A DNA stretch of 24,639 bases, taken from contig JACPZV010000093.1 of NCBI GenBank assembly GCA_016195295.1, positions 1-24,639 on the forward strand. The letters are read 5' to 3'. The position numbers and the translations under genes are program-made. Of this stretch, positions 22,473 to 24,639 are shown piece after piece. The stretch is from Acidobacteriota bacterium (lineage in GTDB: Bacteria > Acidobacteriota > Vicinamibacteria > Vicinamibacterales > CAVVIG01). Under the pieces are notes generated by a model that had not been told where the DNA came from, made no database searches, and saw only the letters and a program-made list of their open reading frames with translations. Each line of letters begins with the position of its first letter. Positions within the stretch are counted from its first letter, which is position 1.

Positions 22473-22859
22473 TCAGCGCCGCGTCCGCCCCGCGCTACGG
22501 GTCAGCGCCCACAGCGTGACGAGCGCGAGCGTGCCGTCGCTCACGGCGAACAGCAGGAACGATCGCGGCGAGTGGCGGACGTAGAAATCCAGCACGAAGG
22601 TCAGCGCGCCGGCCCCTTTTAGCACCGGTCCCATGACCCACAAATACATTCGGCCGCCGCGCGACTCGGGCTCGCCATACGGAATCACGTAGCCGGCCGC
22701 GACCGACAAGAGGAAGAGGCCATTGAGATCCGCGTGGATGGGAGGGGTGGGAAGGGCGACGCCGAACACGCTCGCGAGCAGCGGCCGTCCGGCCAGGAGC
22801 AACACGCCGACGAGTGCATCGTAGATGGCCGAGACCGCCGCCGCCGCGCGGACCGTCAC
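22473..22859 (-). CDS. Small integral membrane protein
   Basis: 128 residues with about four hydrophobic segments: IYDALVGVLLLAGRPLLASV, LNGLFLLSVAAGYVIPYG, MYLWVMGPVLKGAGALTFVL and FLLFAVSDGTLALVTLWAL. A short basic tail (RSAGRTRR) follows and should be cytoplasmic. The GTG start overlaps the stop of the PEGA gene by four bases (GTGA), so the two are translated together. I do not recognise the family; no charged catalytic residues are conserved within the helices. Its coupling to a secreted PEGA-domain protein suggests an envelope assembly or anchoring role, which is inference only. Confidence 0.72.
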   Translation of the reverse strand: MTVRAAAAVSAIYDALVGVLLLAGRPLLASVFGVALPTPPIHADLNGLFLLSVAAGYVIPYGEPESRGGRMYLWVMGPVLKGAGALTFVLDFYVRHSPRSFLLFAVSDGTLALVTLWALTRSAGRTRR

Positions 22860-23869
22860 TGAATCTTCTGCAGCTCGCCCTGATACGTCGTCTTGTGGTC
22901 CGGCGTGATCCGCACGTCGAAGGTCAGCGGCTCGTACCCGGGCGCCCGCACCTCAATTCGATGTGGACCGGACTCGATGTGCAGACTTTGGAAGATGCCG
23001 TCGAAGTCGTCGACGACGCCAACGAAGTAGCCGTCCACGTAGACTTCCGCCTCGCGCGGCTTGATCTTCAGGCGGAGCGCCCCTTCATCTTTATATGTCG
23101 CTGTCGATTGCGGGTACGCGGGATAGCCGCCGTACCACGGGTCGTAGTACCCGCCGTAATAGCCGCCGTATCCGTATCCGCCGTAACCCCACGGATCGTA
23201 AAGGCCGCCGTAGTAGCCACCCGGGACCAGAATCACCACCTCCGGCCGACCTGTGGTGGTCCCGGTGCCCGTCGTTCGCGGGGTCGCGGTGCCGATCACG
23301 GGATTGCCGTCGCGCGGTCTGGCGTAGGACGGCACGCCGTCCGCGTCTTGCGTCCGACCGCTGCGGCCGTTGCCGTCACGCGCCGTCGCCCTGCTCCCAT
23401 CGCCCGAGGACACCGCGTTGGTCGACGACGTCCCGCTGCCAGTCGCCGTGCTCCCCGAGCCGCTGCCGCTCGCACGGCTGCCGTGATCGCCGCCGCGTGA
23501 GACCGCGACGTCGCCGCTCGAGCCGCCATACCTGGCGTCGCTTCCGGATTCTCCGCGCACGCCGGTGCCGCCCGTCGCGCCACCGCCGTGAGCGCCCGCT
23601 CGCGCGCCACCGCTGCCGCCGGACCAGCCTCCGCCCGACGAACTCGATCCGGAGCCACCGCCCGAGGCCGAGCCGCCTGAACTCGCGGACCCACCGCCTG
23701 AGGAGCCGCTCGATGGCGCTGCCGTTGCGCCGCCGCCACGGCCCCCACGCTCGGCTCCGCTGCTCGCGGCGCCACGATTCTCTTGGGCGCTTGCGGGCAC
23801 GGCGGCGAACCACGTTCCGACGAGAACGGCCAGCGCCGCCGTCGTGCAGGTCGAAGGCATTCGCTTCAT
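22856..23869 (-). CDS. Secreted Gly/Ser/Tyr-rich protein with C-terminal PEGA domain
   Basis: 337 residues from the ATG at 23867-23869, chosen because a signal peptide follows at once (KRMPSTCTTAALAVLVGTWF...ASAQ) and GAGG lies about 9 bases upstream; the frame stays open to 24052, but that extension is not signal-like. Residues of about 27-195 are almost pure Gly/Ser/Ala/Arg low complexity. Next comes a Tyr/Gly/Pro segment (GGYYGGLYDPWGYGGYGYGG and on). The PEGA domain is the last 75 residues (ALRLKIKPREAEVYVDGYFV, GPHRIEVRAPGYEPLTFDV). PEGA domains are small surface beta modules found in extracytoplasmic proteins. The long disordered region probably spans or binds envelope material. The stop overlaps the start of the membrane protein gene. 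Confidence 0.88.
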   Translation of the reverse strand: MKRMPSTCTTAALAVLVGTWFAAVPASAQENRGAASSGAERGGRGGGATAAPSSGSSGGGSASSGGSASGGGSGSSSSGGGWSGGSGGARAGAHGGGATGGTGVRGESGSDARYGGSSGDVAVSRGGDHGSRASGSGSGSTATGSGTSSTNAVSSGDGSRATARDGNGRSGRTQDADGVPSYARPRDGNPVIGTATPRTTGTGTTTGRPEVVILVPGGYYGGLYDPWGYGGYGYGGYYGGYYDPWYGGYPAYPQSTATYKDEGALRLKIKPREAEVYVDGYFVGVVDDFDGIFQSLHIESGPHRIEVRAPGYEPLTFDVRITPDHKTTYQGELQKIQ

Positions 23870-23950
23870 GACAGAGAACCTCACGTAAAGAAACCAGCAA
23901 CCCGCCTGCCAAACCGGACTTTGTAGATATCCCCAGTATCGGCCTGTTTC

Positions 23951-23965
23951 ACGTGATTTGCACGT
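23951..23965. promoter_or_regulatory. ACGTG-N5-CACGT inverted repeat between PEGA gene and hslV
   Basis: A 15-base dyad in the 185-base divergent region, about 80 bases upstream of the PEGA start and 50 bases upstream of the hslV -35. The half-sites are perfect. It could be a binding site for a dimeric regulator serving either gene, or chance. Confidence 0.35.
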
Positions 23966-24013
23966 ACTAACCGCGCCGGCCTGTCTCTCGGCGAGCACAA
24001 CCGTCCCGTTTTC

Positions 24014-24042
24014 TTGACACCCCGATCCGCGGCCGATACAGT
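24014..24042 (+). promoter_or_regulatory. Promoter of hslVU
   Basis: TTGACA (24014-24019, perfect) and TACAGT (24037-24042, 4 of 6) are 17 bases apart. Transcription would start near 24049, leaving a leader of only about six bases before the hslV ATG at 24055, so translation may be almost leaderless. It makes sense that hslVU has its own promoter here, because its usual upstream operon is 19 kb away. Confidence 0.65.
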
Positions 24043-24054
24043 CGGAAAGCATCC

Positions 24055-24582
24055 ATGTTTCAGAGCACGACCATCCTCGCCGTGCGGCATCGGGACCGCA
24101 GCGTGCTCGCCGGCGACGGTCAGGTGACGCTCGGCCAGACTGTCGTGAAGCACAATGCCCGGAAGATCCGTCGTCTGTACAACGACAAGGTCCTCGCGGG
24201 TTTCGCCGGATCGGCGGCCGATTCGTTCGCGCTCTTCGCGCGGTTCGAAGCCAAGCTCGAGCAGTATCGCGGCAATCTCGAGCGCTCCGCCGTTGAGCTC
24301 GCCAAGGATTGGCGCACCGACCGGGTGTTGCGGCGGCTGGAAGCGATGCTGGTTGTGCTCGACAAGACCTCCACGTTCCTGCTTTCCGGCACCGGCGACC
24401 TCATCGAGCCGGACGATGGGATGGCGGCGATCGGATCGGGAGGGCCGTACGCGTTGGCGGCCGCGAAAGCGCTGGCGGCGAACACAGATCTTGACGCGCG
24501 CGCGATCGCCGAAAAAGCGATGGCGATCGCCGGCGAGATCTGCATTTACACCAACGCGCACATCGTCGTGGAAGAGCTGTAG
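24055..24582 (+). CDS. hslV: ATP-dependent protease subunit HslV
   Basis: Peptidase subunit of the HslUV (ClpQY) complex, a threonine protease that forms a double hexamer capped by the HslU ATPase. 175 residues. The N-terminus MFQSTTILAVRH carries the nucleophilic Thr5, exposed after removal of a four-residue propeptide. Further family blocks: LAGDGQVTLGQTVVKHNARK, VLAGFAGSAADSFALFARFE, LEQYRGNLERSAVELAKDWR, LLSGTGDLIEP and IGSGGPYALAAAKAL. GEICIYTNAHIVVEEL is at the end. Length and motifs are normal. The stop overlaps the hslU start by one base (TAGTG). Only GGAAAG, close upstream, could serve as a ribosome binding site. Confidence 0.96.
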   Translation: MFQSTTILAVRHRDRSVLAGDGQVTLGQTVVKHNARKIRRLYNDKVLAGFAGSAADSFALFARFEAKLEQYRGNLERSAVELAKDWRTDRVLRRLEAMLVVLDKTSTFLLSGTGDLIEPDDGMAAIGSGGPYALAAAKALAANTDLDARAIAEKAMAIAGEICIYTNAHIVVEEL

Positions 24583-24639
24583 TGGCCATTTACCTCCCCG
24601 AATCGACGCAGACCTCAACCGAAACGCTCACGCCGCGCC
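24582..24639 (+). CDS. hslU: ATP-dependent protease ATPase subunit HslU (first codons)
   Basis: A GTG whose G is the last base of the hslV stop opens a frame reading MAIYLPESTQTSTETLTPR to the window edge. The LTPR element fits the HslU N-terminus, where it precedes the helix leading to VGQ. The gene position after hslV and the one-base overlap support the assignment. Too little is present to judge integrity. Confidence 0.78.
   Translation, partial: MAIYLPESTQTSTETLTPR

Overview
The window looks like chromosomal DNA of a GC-rich Gram-negative bacterium, most plausibly an Acidobacteriota member of the Vicinamibacteria type. That placement is an inference from protein style, the sigma-54 and two-component content, the PEGA and lipoprotein genes and the small repeats; no marker gene proves it. 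The left edge carries dprA (partial), topA, trmFO and xerC, and the right edge carries hslV and the first codons of hslU. In Bacillus subtilis and many other bacteria these genes form one cluster (dprA-topA-trmFO-xerC-hslV-hslU). Here the cluster is split by about 18.8 kb between a truncated xerC and hslV.

Layout. (1) 1-5268: housekeeping block. All three complete-looking genes are odd: TopA lacks the conserved segment before its KKTM motif, TrmFO carries a GC-hairpin-derived insert, and XerC stops after SPHA, losing its second Arg, its His/Trp and its Tyr nucleophile. (2) 5269-10763: a decaying accessory island, with a near-identical 17-bp repeat in inverted orientation at its two ends. It holds a zinc-finger-like small protein, a possible vWA-like lipoprotein, a membrane-protein/Cas6 chimera that runs into a cas6 pseudogene (one frameshift, one Trp-to-stop), a NYN-domain nuclease-like protein, two overlapping small genes (one with paired CxxC motifs), a methyltransferase scrap and a 5'-truncated sigma-54 activator. 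(3) 10764-11919: a nucleotidyltransferase-fold-like gene and a coupled 62-residue acidic protein, lying exactly between two direct copies of the 3' end of the neighbouring ntrC-like gene. The copies differ at 8 of 42 bases, yet encode the same 13 residues and stop.

(4) 11878-19433, minus strand: signalling genes. A large GAF/PAS histidine kinase is followed by an excisionase-type HTH fused to a receiver domain, an ABC-F ATPase, then a cytosolic PAS histidine kinase with its NtrC-type response regulator. (5) 19673-22435, plus strand: an ECF sigma factor, a zinc-type transmembrane anti-sigma factor, a secreted protein and a lipoprotein, probably one envelope-stress operon. (6) 22473-23869, minus strand: a Gly/Ser/Tyr-rich secreted PEGA protein coupled by a 4-bp overlap to a small membrane protein. 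(7) 24014-24639: hslV with a promoter directly in front, and the start of hslU.

Two themes stand out. Small structured or tandem repeats have entered coding and leader sequences: heptamer arrays at 3018-3087 and 20474-20529, palindromes in trmFO and in the ABC-F linker. And the interval between xerC and the ntrC-like gene shows layered insertion and decay, including relics of a CRISPR processing gene without an array. The best candidate for an undescribed system is the 10.8-11.9 kb nucleotidyltransferase/acidic-protein cassette with its gene-end duplication. The 5.6-7.1 kb zinc-finger/lipoprotein/membrane cassette comes second.
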